Below, piece after piece: positions 1 to 6,573 of a stretch of DNA of 6,735 bases. The translations under genes and the position numbers were made by a program. Positions within the stretch are counted from its first letter, which is position 1; each line of letters starts with the position of its first letter. The notes beneath the pieces were generated by a model. That model worked only from the letters and a program-made list of their open reading frames with translations, did no database searches and was not told where the DNA came from. Source of the DNA: an uncultured Bacteroidales bacterium (lineage in GTDB: Bacteria; Bacteroidota; Bacteroidia; Bacteroidales; UBA932); NCBI GenBank assembly GCA_900322025.1, contig ONYJ01000072.1:1-6735 (forward strand). The letters are read 5' to 3'.

Positions 1-1080
1 AGAAGTTGTAAGAGAAGTTATTGCATTAGCACAAGAAGGATAAGCTGCCGATATAAGACCTATAAAGAAAATTACGCCAACTACAGGTCTGAGATTCAAG
101 GCTACCGTAGGAAAAATCTTATCTGCCTCTACATTGCCGGCAACACCTGTTACAGAGGCTAGTAAATCTGGATGAGATGTCATAAAAATTGCAAGCACTG
201 CACCTATGATTAGGAAGAGAAGATTCACAGGAATCATCATCATCACCGAGGTCATCATATTTTTCTGACTTTCCTTCAAATTCTTACAACTCAAGCTTTT
301 CTGAATCATAGCCTGATCGAGTCCTGTCATAGCCACAGGCACCACAAGGCCGCTGATAAATCTCTTGAGCCAATGAGTACCATGCGCCCAGTCTGTATCA
401 AACATATCCGAATGAGAGTCGGCACGCACATTGGAAAGCATATCGCCAAAGCCCCAACCTAACTCTTTGCATATAAATATCAACGAAAGCACTACGGCTA
501 TAATCATAAAGGTTGTTTGAATTGTGTCTGTCCATATAATTGTCTTAACCCCACCCTTCATGGTATATAGAATTGCTATCAGCACAAAAACCGCTGCGGC
601 CACCCAAAATGGAATCAAATGGCTGCCATCGGGCCTCGCAAGAACAAAGTTATATATAACAAACACCACAAGAAATGTTCTTACAGAAGCTCCTAACATT
701 CTGGAAATTATAAAGAAAGAAGCACCCGTCTTGTAGCTGCACACCCCAAATCTCTTCTCGAGATAAGAATATATGCTGGTAAGATTCATCTTAAAGTACA
801 ACGGCAGCAACACGCAGGCAATTATAGCATAGCCTCCTATAAATCCAAGCAACATAGGCAGATACCAAAAACGCTCGTTATACACATTTCCCGGAACGCT
901 CATAAACGATACGCCGCTTAAAGAAGCGCCTATCATACCATAGGCCACCACAAACCAATGCGATTTGCGGTTTCCTGTAAAATAAGAGCTGTTGTCTGCT
1001 TTTTTACCTGTCTGATACGCGATAAAAAACAGAATGGCGGTATATACCAGAAAGGTTACAAGTAAAATTGTGTTGCTCAT
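1..1080 (-). CDS. Sodium:solute symporter (SSS family), N-terminal 360 residues; C-terminus beyond window
   Basis: Inner-membrane Na+-coupled transporter of the solute:sodium symporter family (LeuT-like fold). I translated it by hand from the ATG at 1080; the frame stays open for 360 codons to the window edge, so the C-terminal part is missing (family members are usually about 450-550 residues). Many hydrophobic segments are visible. Recognisable family stretches are the first core helix with GASLSGVSFMSVPG (about residues 51-64), GGVKTIIWTDTIQ (176-188, an SSS signature), VPVAMTGLDQAMIQ (247-260), and GLISAAYPSCANAITSLTTS at the cut edge, which should form part of the conserved Na2 sodium site. 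The start lies only 5 bp after the recR stop, with no clear Shine-Dalgarno, so it is probably cotranscribed. The substrate cannot be read from sequence. Being in an operon with an amino-sugar kinase and MurQ suggests MurNAc, GlcNAc or a related sugar, but sialic acid, other sugars or an amino acid remain possible. Family assignment is firm; substrate is inference. Confidence 0.9.
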   Translation of the reverse strand, partial: MSNTILLVTFLVYTAILFFIAYQTGKKADNSSYFTGNRKSHWFVVAYGMIGASLSGVSFMSVPGNVYNERFWYLPMLLGFIGGYAIIACVLLPLYFKMNLTSIYSYLEKRFGVCSYKTGASFFIISRMLGASVRTFLVVFVIYNFVLARPDGSHLIPFWVAAAVFVLIAILYTMKGGVKTIIWTDTIQTTFMIIAVVLSLIFICKELGWGFGDMLSNVRADSHSDMFDTDWAHGTHWLKRFISGLVVPVAMTGLDQAMIQKSLSCKNLKESQKNMMTSVMMMIPVNLLFLIIGAVLAIFMTSHPDLLASVTGVAGNVEADKIFPTVALNLRPVVGVIFFIGLISAAYPSCANAITSLTTS

Positions 1081-1085
1081 CTTAT

Positions 1086-1691
1086 TCAGATTTTAAAGGG
1101 TTGTCTATTTTCTATACTCTTTGCAAGTGTAAGCTCGTCTGTATATTCAAGATCGTCGCCAAAGGCCACTCCCCTTGCTATTGTCGTTATTTTTATATTG
1201 TACTTGCGAAGCCTGTTGTAGAGAAAAAAAGAAGTGGTTTCGCCTTCCATGCTTGTAGAAAGCGCCAATATCACCTCTTTTATTTCCTGTGTGGAAACAC
1301 GGTTTTCAAGTTCGGCTATAGGCAAGTCTGAGGGTCCTACTCCGTCTATCGGAGAAATTATACCATCCAAAACATGATATAAGCCGTTGTACATATTAGT
1401 ATTTTCTATGCTTATGACATCTCTGATACTTTCTACCACACATACCAATGAGCGATTTCTTGAGGTATCTGCACAAATAGAACATACCTGACTGTCTGAT
1501 ACCATATTACATACGGAACAATGCTTGATGTTATTAGACATTCCCACAATGGAAGAGGCAAATAACTCTACATTTTCTTTGGGCTGCCTCAGCATATAAA
1601 GAGCCATTCTAAGCGCACTCTTCTTTCCTATTCCGGGAAGAGTGGCAAACTGCTCCACGGCTTTTTCCAATAATTTGGAAGAATAACTCAT
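1086..1691 (-). CDS. recR: Recombination protein RecR
   Basis: RecR acts with RecO (and RecF) in the cytoplasm to load RecA onto SSB-coated single-stranded DNA during gap and break repair. The 201-residue length matches the family. Domains in order: a helix-hairpin-helix with LPGIGKKSALRMA (residues 18-30); a four-cysteine zinc finger with C58, C61, C70 and C73; a Toprim domain starting near residue 82, with the VVES stretch (E87) and YHVLDG...SPIDGVGPSDL (105-123); and a C-terminal TTIARGVAFGDDLEYTDE segment (169-186), the RecR Walker-B-like/C-terminal signature. No key residue looks lost. The ATG is 6 bp after the murQ stop, with AGGAAAG near the end of murQ as a weak ribosome-binding site. 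The symporter gene begins 5 bp after its stop. It is thus sandwiched between sugar-metabolism genes and likely translated from the same mRNA. I see no functional reason for the pairing. Confidence 0.97.
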   Translation of the reverse strand: MSYSSKLLEKAVEQFATLPGIGKKSALRMALYMLRQPKENVELFASSIVGMSNNIKHCSVCNMVSDSQVCSICADTSRNRSLVCVVESIRDVISIENTNMYNGLYHVLDGIISPIDGVGPSDLPIAELENRVSTQEIKEVILALSTSMEGETTSFFLYNRLRKYNIKITTIARGVAFGDDLEYTDELTLAKSIENRQPFKI

Positions 1692-1697
1692 AAGTAA

Positions 1698-2519
1698 CTA
1701 CTTTCCTGCTTTAAAGGCATCTACTCCGCTTCTTACCGAGCCATACCTAAGCAGATAATCCTTAGCGGTTTGATAATCTGTTATACCCGTTTCCTCCATT
1801 ATCATGCGAGTGCCCCTATCTACCAGTTTGGCATTAGAAAGGTGCATATCTACCATCTTATTGCCCTTAACATGCCCTAACTTTATCATTGCAGAGGTAG
1901 AAATCATATTCAGTATGAGCTTTTGCGCTGTACCCGATTTCATTCTTGTAGAGCCTGTTACAAACTCAGGACCAACCACGGCAACCATAGGAATATCCAC
2001 AACTTCTGCAACCTTAGCTCCCGGATTACAAGTAATACAGCCCGTTAACAGACCTTCTGCCTTCGCTTTTGCACAAGCGCCAACTACATACGGCGTGGAA
2101 CCACTGGCAGCTATGCCCACAACAGAATCATAGCCTCCTATATTAAACGCCTGCAAATCTTTCCAACCCTGATTATAATCATCTTCCGCATTTTCCACAG
2201 CCTTTCTGATAGCACCATCGCCCCCTGCAATAAGACCAATCACAAGATCAAAAGGAGCCCCGTATGTTGGCGGTATTTCAGAAGCGTCTAAAATACCTAA
2301 TCTGCCACTTGTTCCGGCGCCAAGATAAAAAAGCCTGCCGCCTTTTTTCATCCTCTCTACTAAAAGATCTACAAACTTTTCTATCTGTGGCAGACACTTC
2401 TCCACAGCCAAAGGCACTGCTTTATCTTCTGCATTTATACCTCGCAAAAGATCGCCGGTAGCCATTTTATCCAAATCTGAATAATGAGAAGATTGCTCAG
2501 TTATTTTGTTCAGACTCAT
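1698..2519 (-). CDS. murQ: N-acetylmuramic acid 6-phosphate etherase MurQ
   Basis: MurQ cleaves the D-lactyl ether of MurNAc-6-phosphate, giving GlcNAc-6-phosphate and D-lactate, the committed step of MurNAc salvage and cell-wall recycling in the cytoplasm. It is a single SIS (sugar isomerase) domain protein. Visible motifs: INAEDKAVPLAV (residues 28-39), GRLFYLGAGTSGRLGILDAS (61-80) followed by EIPPTYG, AASGSTPYVVGA (137-148), and GPEFVTGSTRMKSGTAQK (183-200). E81 in LDASEIPP and E112 in ENAEDD line up with the catalytic glutamates E83 and E114 of E. coli MurQ. At 273 residues it is shorter at the C-terminus than the E. coli enzyme (about 300), which is usual for Bacteroidetes as far as I know. 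The start ATG is 22 bp after the kinase stop; recR follows after 6 bp. The upstream kinase supplies a plausible source of the phosphorylated substrate, since these bacteria generally lack a sugar PTS. Confidence 0.97.
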   Translation of the reverse strand: MSLNKITEQSSHYSDLDKMATGDLLRGINAEDKAVPLAVEKCLPQIEKFVDLLVERMKKGGRLFYLGAGTSGRLGILDASEIPPTYGAPFDLVIGLIAGGDGAIRKAVENAEDDYNQGWKDLQAFNIGGYDSVVGIAASGSTPYVVGACAKAKAEGLLTGCITCNPGAKVAEVVDIPMVAVVGPEFVTGSTRMKSGTAQKLILNMISTSAMIKLGHVKGNKMVDMHLSNAKLVDRGTRMIMEETGITDYQTAKDYLLRYGSVRSGVDAFKAGK

Positions 2520-2541
2520 CGTATTGCAGTTTAGTTTTTTA

Positions 2542-3393
2542 TTAGCGTTTGTTCAAATACTTCTCCTTATGGTATTCCACCAACCCTTCTATTGGAGTTT
2601 TCAGAACCTTGCCAACCTTTACCCCACACTCATTGGCCACCTCCTCCATTTCTCTGCGGAAGATATATCCTATAGAACCTACAACATTCATTGCATAATC
2701 GTGATAATTATACCCATATACATTTCTGGTCATAAAATCTCTGAATCCTGATTTTAGTAAACTCTGCATATATGGAGTTTCGCGATGCTGCTCTATAAAG
2801 TATGAGAATTGAGCTAAAAAACGATTTGGAGCCGGCTGCTTATAAACCTTATCTACAATTTTAAGATAGTCTAAATCGTACTGCTCCTTAAACGCTTTTT
2901 CTATATCTTCCGGAAATAGACCCTTGATAAAATCAGACAACAGTCTCCTGCCAAAATATCCGCCGCTGGCCTCATCGCCAAGTATAAACCCTCCGGCATT
3001 TACATGCTCCGCCATTTTTGTTCCGTCAAAGAAACAGGAATTAGCACCGGTTCCTATAATACACGCAATTCCGCTTTCTTGCCCGCAAAGAGCCCGAGCG
3101 GCTGCCAGCATATCTGACGCCCCAAAAAACTTAACGCCCGGAAAAACTTCTTTGAAAGCTTTTTCCAAATCGCTGTCTGCCGAATCCGCAACAACGCCGG
3201 CACCGTAAAAATATACTTCAGACACATTGGTACCCAGCAAAGATGCCAAAGAAGTCTTCAGTATATCTGTTATTTCTTCTTTGGTAATAAAAAGTGGATT
3301 GATACCCGCTGTTTTCACCGATATGGTGCTGCCATCTTCTTTAATTGCAACCCAGTCCACTTTGGTTGAGCCGCTGTCTGCTACTATTATCAT
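2542..3393 (-). CDS. BadF/BadG/BcrA/BcrD-type ATPase: probable N-acetylmuramate / N-acetylglucosamine kinase (MurK/NAGK-like)
   Basis: Cytoplasmic sugar kinase of the ASKHA (actin/hexokinase) fold, 283 residues, the usual size for this family. The phosphate-1 loop is ADSGSTKVDW (residues 5-14, with D6). SDMLAAARA (93-101) supplies D94, a candidate catalytic base by analogy with mammalian GlcNAc kinase. The phosphate-2 loop is GIACIIGTGANSCFFDG (108-124). GGFILGDEASGGYFGRRLL (134-152) resembles the MGDEGS region of NAGK-type enzymes, and NVVGSIGYIF (236-245) is the adenosine-side motif. It is the first gene of the downstream unit, with a candidate promoter in the 68-bp gap before it and murQ 22 bp after it. 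Related kinases next to murQ phosphorylate free MurNAc (Clostridium acetobutylicum MurK also accepts GlcNAc; Tannerella forsythia has a transporter-kinase-murQ cluster). The MurNAc role here is inferred from that context; GlcNAc, glucosamine or both are possible substrates. A gene symbol is withheld for this reason. Confidence 0.88.
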   Translation of the reverse strand: MIIVADSGSTKVDWVAIKEDGSTISVKTAGINPLFITKEEITDILKTSLASLLGTNVSEVYFYGAGVVADSADSDLEKAFKEVFPGVKFFGASDMLAAARALCGQESGIACIIGTGANSCFFDGTKMAEHVNAGGFILGDEASGGYFGRRLLSDFIKGLFPEDIEKAFKEQYDLDYLKIVDKVYKQPAPNRFLAQFSYFIEQHRETPYMQSLLKSGFRDFMTRNVYGYNYHDYAMNVVGSIGYIFRREMEEVANECGVKVGKVLKTPIEGLVEYHKEKYLNKR

Positions 3394-3424
3394 CTGAATA
3401 CTTTTTTGAATTACTACAATTGCA

Positions 3425-3455
3425 CAAATGTACGAATTATTTCACTTGAAATAAA
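3425..3455 (-). promoter_or_regulatory. Candidate Bacteroidetes-type promoter for the kinase-murQ-recR-symporter unit
   Basis: On the minus strand TACATTTG (3432-3425) matches the Bacteroidetes -7 consensus TAnnTTTG exactly. A TTTA (3455-3452), a partial match to the -33 TTTG, lies 19 bp upstream, which is within the accepted spacing. Predicted transcription would begin near 3418, giving a leader of about 25 nt before the kinase ATG at 3393. The promoter lies in the gap between the pnuT stop and the kinase start. It implies the sugar unit can be transcribed independently of the TPP-controlled genes. The -33 match is imperfect and the call rests on consensus alone. Confidence 0.5.
3437..3454. 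promoter_or_regulatory. 18-bp inverted repeat inside the kinase promoter; candidate operator
   Basis: TTATTTCA-CT-TGAAATAA is a perfect 8-bp inverted repeat with a 2-bp centre. It lies between the candidate -7 and -33 elements of the kinase promoter and overlaps most of the -33 box. A symmetric site there would let a dimeric regulator block RNA polymerase. The TTATTT...AAATAA outline reminds me of NagC/Mlc (ROK family) amino-sugar operators, but I cannot verify spacing or the presence of such a regulator. It could also be a small hairpin (7 bp, AAGT loop) in the pnuT transcript, but no U-run follows it. Confidence 0.4.
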
Positions 3456-3461
3456 CGGAAA

Positions 3462-4094
3462 CTACACATAGACTCCATGTTTCTTCCAGTGAAAATAACC
3501 ATATACGGCAACTAATGTAAAGAAAGCATATAGTATAGCCAGAAGATTCATGCCCTGCTGCAGACACATAATGGTTGAAATACAGTCTGCCAATATCCAT
3601 AAAAGCCACTGTTGCAGATAAGATTTAACCAGCCATATTGTAGCAATAACGCTCAATACAAAAACAATAGCATCCAGTATAGAATTACCATCGCCAAGAA
3701 TAACCAATATTTCTTTCAGAAGCGGAGTTAAACATAAAAAGCAAATCAGGCTAATTAACACAGGACGCATGGTAAGCTTTCGCAAATGAATGGCAGTCTT
3801 CTCTGGTAAGCTATGAGCAGTATCGGTTTCTACAGATTTAGCAGACAGTTTACGAGCATCCTTTGCCCACGCCCATATCCCCCAAAAAGCCGTAACCACA
3901 TAATACAAGTTCAGAGTCATGGAAGCATAAAGCCTCTCGGTATAAAAGACATAGGCCGTTACAGAAGAAGAAACAATACATATAAACCACATAAAGTTCT
4001 TCTGTCGTACTTCAAAAATCAGATAGAGAATACCTGCTACGAGTGCAAAAATATCATCCCAGTTCTGAAGGAAATACCGTAAAACCTGTTCCAT
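3462..4094 (-). CDS. pnuT: PnuC-family transporter, probable thiamine transporter PnuT
   Basis: Inner-membrane facilitator of the PnuC family, whose members move vitamin precursors that are then trapped by phosphorylation (PnuC nicotinamide riboside, PnuT thiamine). The 210 residues fit the family. About seven hydrophobic segments are visible near residues 13-29, 34-51, 57-77, 110-133, 139-156, 162-178 and 183-201, with a hydrophilic loop at 79-108. The tail LDAIVFVLSVIATIWLVKS...WLLWILAD (140-170), with W163, W166 and D170, and NLYYVVTAFWGIWAW (62-76) match the PnuC pattern. The ATG lies 24 bp after the stop of the TonB-dependent receptor, behind a G-rich stretch (TTTGGGGGC), so the two genes form one operon. 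The TPP riboswitch at the operon head is what points to thiamine rather than nicotinamide riboside. No thiamine pyrophosphokinase gene follows, so the trapping enzyme must be encoded elsewhere. Confidence 0.88.
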   Translation of the reverse strand: MEQVLRYFLQNWDDIFALVAGILYLIFEVRQKNFMWFICIVSSSVTAYVFYTERLYASMTLNLYYVVTAFWGIWAWAKDARKLSAKSVETDTAHSLPEKTAIHLRKLTMRPVLISLICFLCLTPLLKEILVILGDGNSILDAIVFVLSVIATIWLVKSYLQQWLLWILADCISTIMCLQQGMNLLAILYAFFTLVAVYGYFHWKKHGVYV

Positions 4095-4118
4095 GCCCCC
4101 AAAGATAAAAGAGATATA

Positions 4119-6455
4119 TCAGAAAGAAAACTGCAGCTTGCCGGTAAAATGAATGCCAGCTTGAACATAAACCCCTTTTTCTACATAGTCTGCATCTCCG
4201 TTTCTGAACACAGCCCTATATAACCATCCGTAAGAATAATACTTATTATTCAAAAGATTATCTACGCAAAAAGAAATGCGTACTCTATATTTATTCCTAA
4301 TCAAAATAGTTTTGTTTGCATCTAAGTTTACGGTACTGTAAGCTGGCACTTTGGCTATCTCCATAGAAGAATTATCCATGTACTGCTTACCCACATGTTT
4401 TGCAGAAAGAGTTATACTCGTATTCTTGCATGGATTTACAGTCAATCCTCCTGAAAAAATAAATTCAGGAGAAAGTGTAAGGTTAGATTTCTTCAGGAAT
4501 ATCTGCTGCTGCTCTACAGGATTCCAATCCTCCGAATTATCATACGCATCTACAAACAAAGTATAGTTTTTAAGTTTATTTTTAGAAAAGGTAGATGCTG
4601 CAAAAAGAGTGATTGCCTCAATTGGTTTATAGTATGCAAACACTTCAATTCCTCTCCTATAGCTGTTGGGGATATTCTCTTGAATAACATAGCCTGTTTC
4701 TGTAAGTCTGCCGGTAGAAACAAGCTGATTCTTATAATTCATTGAATACAAATTAATTTCTCCGCCAAAAGTCTCACGCTTCATCTGATACCCAAGTTCA
4801 AAATCTACCATCTTCTCGTTCTGGAGCTGGCTTTGTTTTTTTGCCTTGATAGATTCTTTTATATCGCTACGGCTGGGCTCGCGATGAGCCATAGAAACAG
4901 AAAAGAATAACCTGTCGTTTGCACTAATAGCAAAACTCATCCCGGCTTTGGGATTAAAGAAATTGCAATTACGCTTGTTATCAAGACTAACAAAATCTTT
5001 GTCGAGACCTCCAAGTCTGAAGTTTACAAATCGGTATTGAAGATCGAGAAAAGCTGTAAGTTTTTCAGTCATCTCTACCTCTGCTTTTGCAAAGAAACTC
5101 AAATCGGCCTTTTTACCGTTATTTGCATACCAGCGCTGCGAATAATCTATATTCTGATTGTATTTACTCCATAATACACGCCCAAAATGATCGCCATCGT
5201 AAAACGAGTAGTTGGCTCCGGAAACTATATCTACCCCAGCCCCTTTATACTTGATATTCAACATTCCGGCTATATAAGAGTTATCCATGTTCTGACGAAT
5301 TATCACATCTGTCTTTTTGTATGTAACTCCGTCTATCACCTGATTCTCCAAACCATACTTAGAAAATTTAACATTGTACTTATAGTTCTCATAATAGCCG
5401 TCGCCTTTGGTAAAATGCACAGTTGAATTTAAACTTAGCGCATTGGAAAACTGGCGAATATAATGAAGCTGCAAGTGATGTTGGCGATAATTGTCTGTTT
5501 CGTTATCATAGTAATGCAGATTACCATGGTCATCGTAATACTCCCCTGCCACATTATACTTGCGGTTTGTGTGGTAAATATCTATAGGACAACCCTCCCA
5601 TGTAATTCCCGTATGCTGAGAACCCAGAACATAAATAAATTTCAGGCTATTACACTCATTCCGCCACGAAGCAGAAAAAAGTAATGAATTAAGTTTGGCC
5701 TTGGCATTGCGAATATAACCCCTTGTATTAGCGTGATTGTAAGCAAAATCTACATTATACCAATTACCATTCTTACCCCCAAGCGAACCAGTACCGGCCG
5801 CTATGCTTTCCATAAAAGTTCTGTAGCTGCCAAAAGATATATCGGCAATACCATAAGGTTTAGGGGCGGCAGTTTTTGTCTGCATATCGAGAGTAGCTCC
5901 AAAGGCTCCCGGCCCATTAACACTTGTACCTACACCACGCTGCAATTGAACACTCTGCAAAAAATTAGGCAGAGCCGGAATGTTAGCCCATATAACTTCT
6001 TGGCTTTCACCATCGTTAATTGCTACACCATTTAGTGTAACATTGGTTCTGGAAGCATCGCTGCCACGCACCCTTAAATTACTATACCCTAATCCAAGAC
6101 CGCCCTCAGTAGTAGCCACCACAGATGGAATAAAATTCAAGAGCATAGGCAAAGAATAAGTAGATGGAGCGCTTTCTAAAGCCTGCTTACTCAAAGTAGT
6201 AGCTGCTACCGGAGTATTAGCTCCAGCTCTTGAAACCGAAACAAGGATACTATCTAACCTATCTCCAACAAGAGTATCAGACAAAAAAGACGGAGAGTCT
6301 ATAATAAACAGACTTCCCAAAGAACCTTCTTTAGAATTATGTTCAGAAACAGAATAAAAGGCTATGTCTGATGCATAAGCATTTACAGCATACAAGACAA
6401 TGGCAGACAATACACACACACACTTAGTGAGCACAAATAAAAAAAACTTCCTCAT
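4119..6455 (-). CDS. TonB-dependent outer-membrane receptor, probable thiamine receptor (OMR1/OMthi-type)
   Basis: Outer-membrane 22-stranded barrel receptor powered by TonB/ExbBD, predicted to bring thiamine or a thiamine compound into the periplasm. The 778-residue protein starts with a signal peptide (residues 1-28: charged MRKFF, a hydrophobic core, an AYA cleavage site). A short linker holds a TonB-box-like LDSILVSVSRA (67-77). The plug runs from about 79 to 193 and contains LRVRGSDASRTNVTLNGVAI (127-146) and LQRGVG...GPGAFGATLDM. The rest is an aromatic-rich barrel ending in KLQFSF with the expected terminal Phe. It lacks the N-terminal carboxypeptidase-like repeat found in SusC-type receptors, and no SusD partner is adjacent, so it resembles a small-molecule receptor rather than a glycan system. 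The TPP riboswitch lies directly upstream and pnuT 24 bp downstream, which supports a vitamin B1 role. Ligand assignment rests on that context. Confidence 0.93.
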   Translation of the reverse strand: MRKFFLFVLTKCVCVLSAIVLYAVNAYASDIAFYSVSEHNSKEGSLGSLFIIDSPSFLSDTLVGDRLDSILVSVSRAGANTPVAATTLSKQALESAPSTYSLPMLLNFIPSVVATTEGGLGLGYSNLRVRGSDASRTNVTLNGVAINDGESQEVIWANIPALPNFLQSVQLQRGVGTSVNGPGAFGATLDMQTKTAAPKPYGIADISFGSYRTFMESIAAGTGSLGGKNGNWYNVDFAYNHANTRGYIRNAKAKLNSLLFSASWRNECNSLKFIYVLGSQHTGITWEGCPIDIYHTNRKYNVAGEYYDDHGNLHYYDNETDNYRQHHLQLHYIRQFSNALSLNSTVHFTKGDGYYENYKYNVKFSKYGLENQVIDGVTYKKTDVIIRQNMDNSYIAGMLNIKYKGAGVDIVSGANYSFYDGDHFGRVLWSKYNQNIDYSQRWYANNGKKADLSFFAKAEVEMTEKLTAFLDLQYRFVNFRLGGLDKDFVSLDNKRNCNFFNPKAGMSFAISANDRLFFSVSMAHREPSRSDIKESIKAKKQSQLQNEKMVDFELGYQMKRETFGGEINLYSMNYKNQLVSTGRLTETGYVIQENIPNSYRRGIEVFAYYKPIEAITLFAASTFSKNKLKNYTLFVDAYDNSEDWNPVEQQQIFLKKSNLTLSPEFIFSGGLTVNPCKNTSITLSAKHVGKQYMDNSSMEIAKVPAYSTVNLDANKTILIRNKYRVRISFCVDNLLNNKYYSYGWLYRAVFRNGDADYVEKGVYVQAGIHFTGKLQFSF

Positions 6456-6459
6456 ATCA

Positions 6460-6500
6460 ACTAAACTTTACATAAAAACTTAGGAATGACGAAGTTTAAC
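6460..6500 (-). other. Possible start-region-sequestering hairpin after the TPP aptamer
   Basis: In the transcript, UAAACUU (6498-6492), just 3' of the aptamer, is complementary to AAGUUUA (6468-6462) just before the receptor start codon. Two G-U pairs (6500/6460 and 6499/6461) extend this to 9 bp around a 23-nt loop. The stem ends 4 nt before the ATG, so it would cover the ribosome-binding region. G6500 and U6499 can also pair in the aptamer P1 stem, which could link the two structures. The stem is AU-rich and only moderately convincing; no folding calculation was made. Confidence 0.35.
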
Positions 6501-6570
6501 TTTCCCTACGGCAGCATTATCTGCATCAGGTTCAAGGGTATAATCTCAGCCTTACGGCACCCCTAAGCGA
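6499..6570 (-). promoter_or_regulatory. TPP (thiamine pyrophosphate) riboswitch, THI box
   Basis: The minus strand carries the conserved THI-box blocks in order: AGGGGTGCC, the P2 hairpin GCC-GTAA-GGC, CTGAGA, TATACCC, TGAACCTGAT, GATAATG and CGTAGGGA. The helix normally written CTGG-ATAATG-CCAG appears here as GCAG-ATAATG-CTGC, with each changed base compensated by its partner, which supports a functional fold. No extra P3a arm is present between CTGAGA and ACCC. A weak P1 (GCUU with AAGU) closes the aptamer. The receptor ATG lies about 44 nt downstream. TPP riboswitches in this position normally lower expression when intracellular TPP is high, so the receptor and PnuT should be made under thiamine limitation. 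No classical terminator follows, which favours translational control. Confidence 0.97.
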
Positions 6571-6573
6571 GTG

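Noticed and set aside
524..736. Plus-strand open frame of 70 codons
   Set aside because: Lies wholly antisense to the clearly coding symporter, has no family resemblance or upstream signals.
1068..1331. Plus-strand open frame of 87 codons, cysteine-rich
   Set aside because: Antisense to the recR C-terminal half; the apparent Cys content is a by-product of recR codon use.
1804..2461. Two plus-strand open frames opposite murQ
   Set aside because: Mirror frames of a highly conserved MurQ protein; no independent coding evidence.
2506..2751. Plus-strand frame with a hydrophobic N-terminus that might look like a small membrane protein
   Set aside because: Antisense to the kinase C-terminus and the murQ start; the hydrophobic run is what antisense frames of such sequence typically give, and no initiation signal was found.
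2924..3208. Plus-strand open frame of 94 codons opposite the kinase, rich in Pro and Ser
   Set aside because: Antisense to the conserved phosphate-2 region of the kinase; no recognisable domain.
3437..3454. Inverted repeat after pnuT as a Rho-independent terminator
   Set aside because: The stem is AU-rich and short, and the bases after it (TTCGTACATTTG on the minus strand) contain no U-run; position within a promoter is a better explanation.
3813..4082. Plus-strand open frame opposite pnuT
   Set aside because: Shadow of the PnuC-family gene; ends within its N-terminal codons.
3462..4094. Assignment of the PnuC-family gene as a nicotinamide riboside transporter
   Set aside because: Sequence alone would allow it, but the shared operon with a TPP-riboswitch-controlled receptor favours thiamine.
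4351..6035. Several plus-strand open frames opposite the TonB-dependent receptor
   Set aside because: All lie inside one uninterrupted 778-codon receptor gene on the other strand and resemble nothing known.
6440..6447. T-run on the minus strand (codons 3-6 of the receptor gene) as the tail of a riboswitch terminator
   Set aside because: It starts about 13 nt after the nearest hairpin arm and lies within the coding sequence; a terminator tail should abut the stem.
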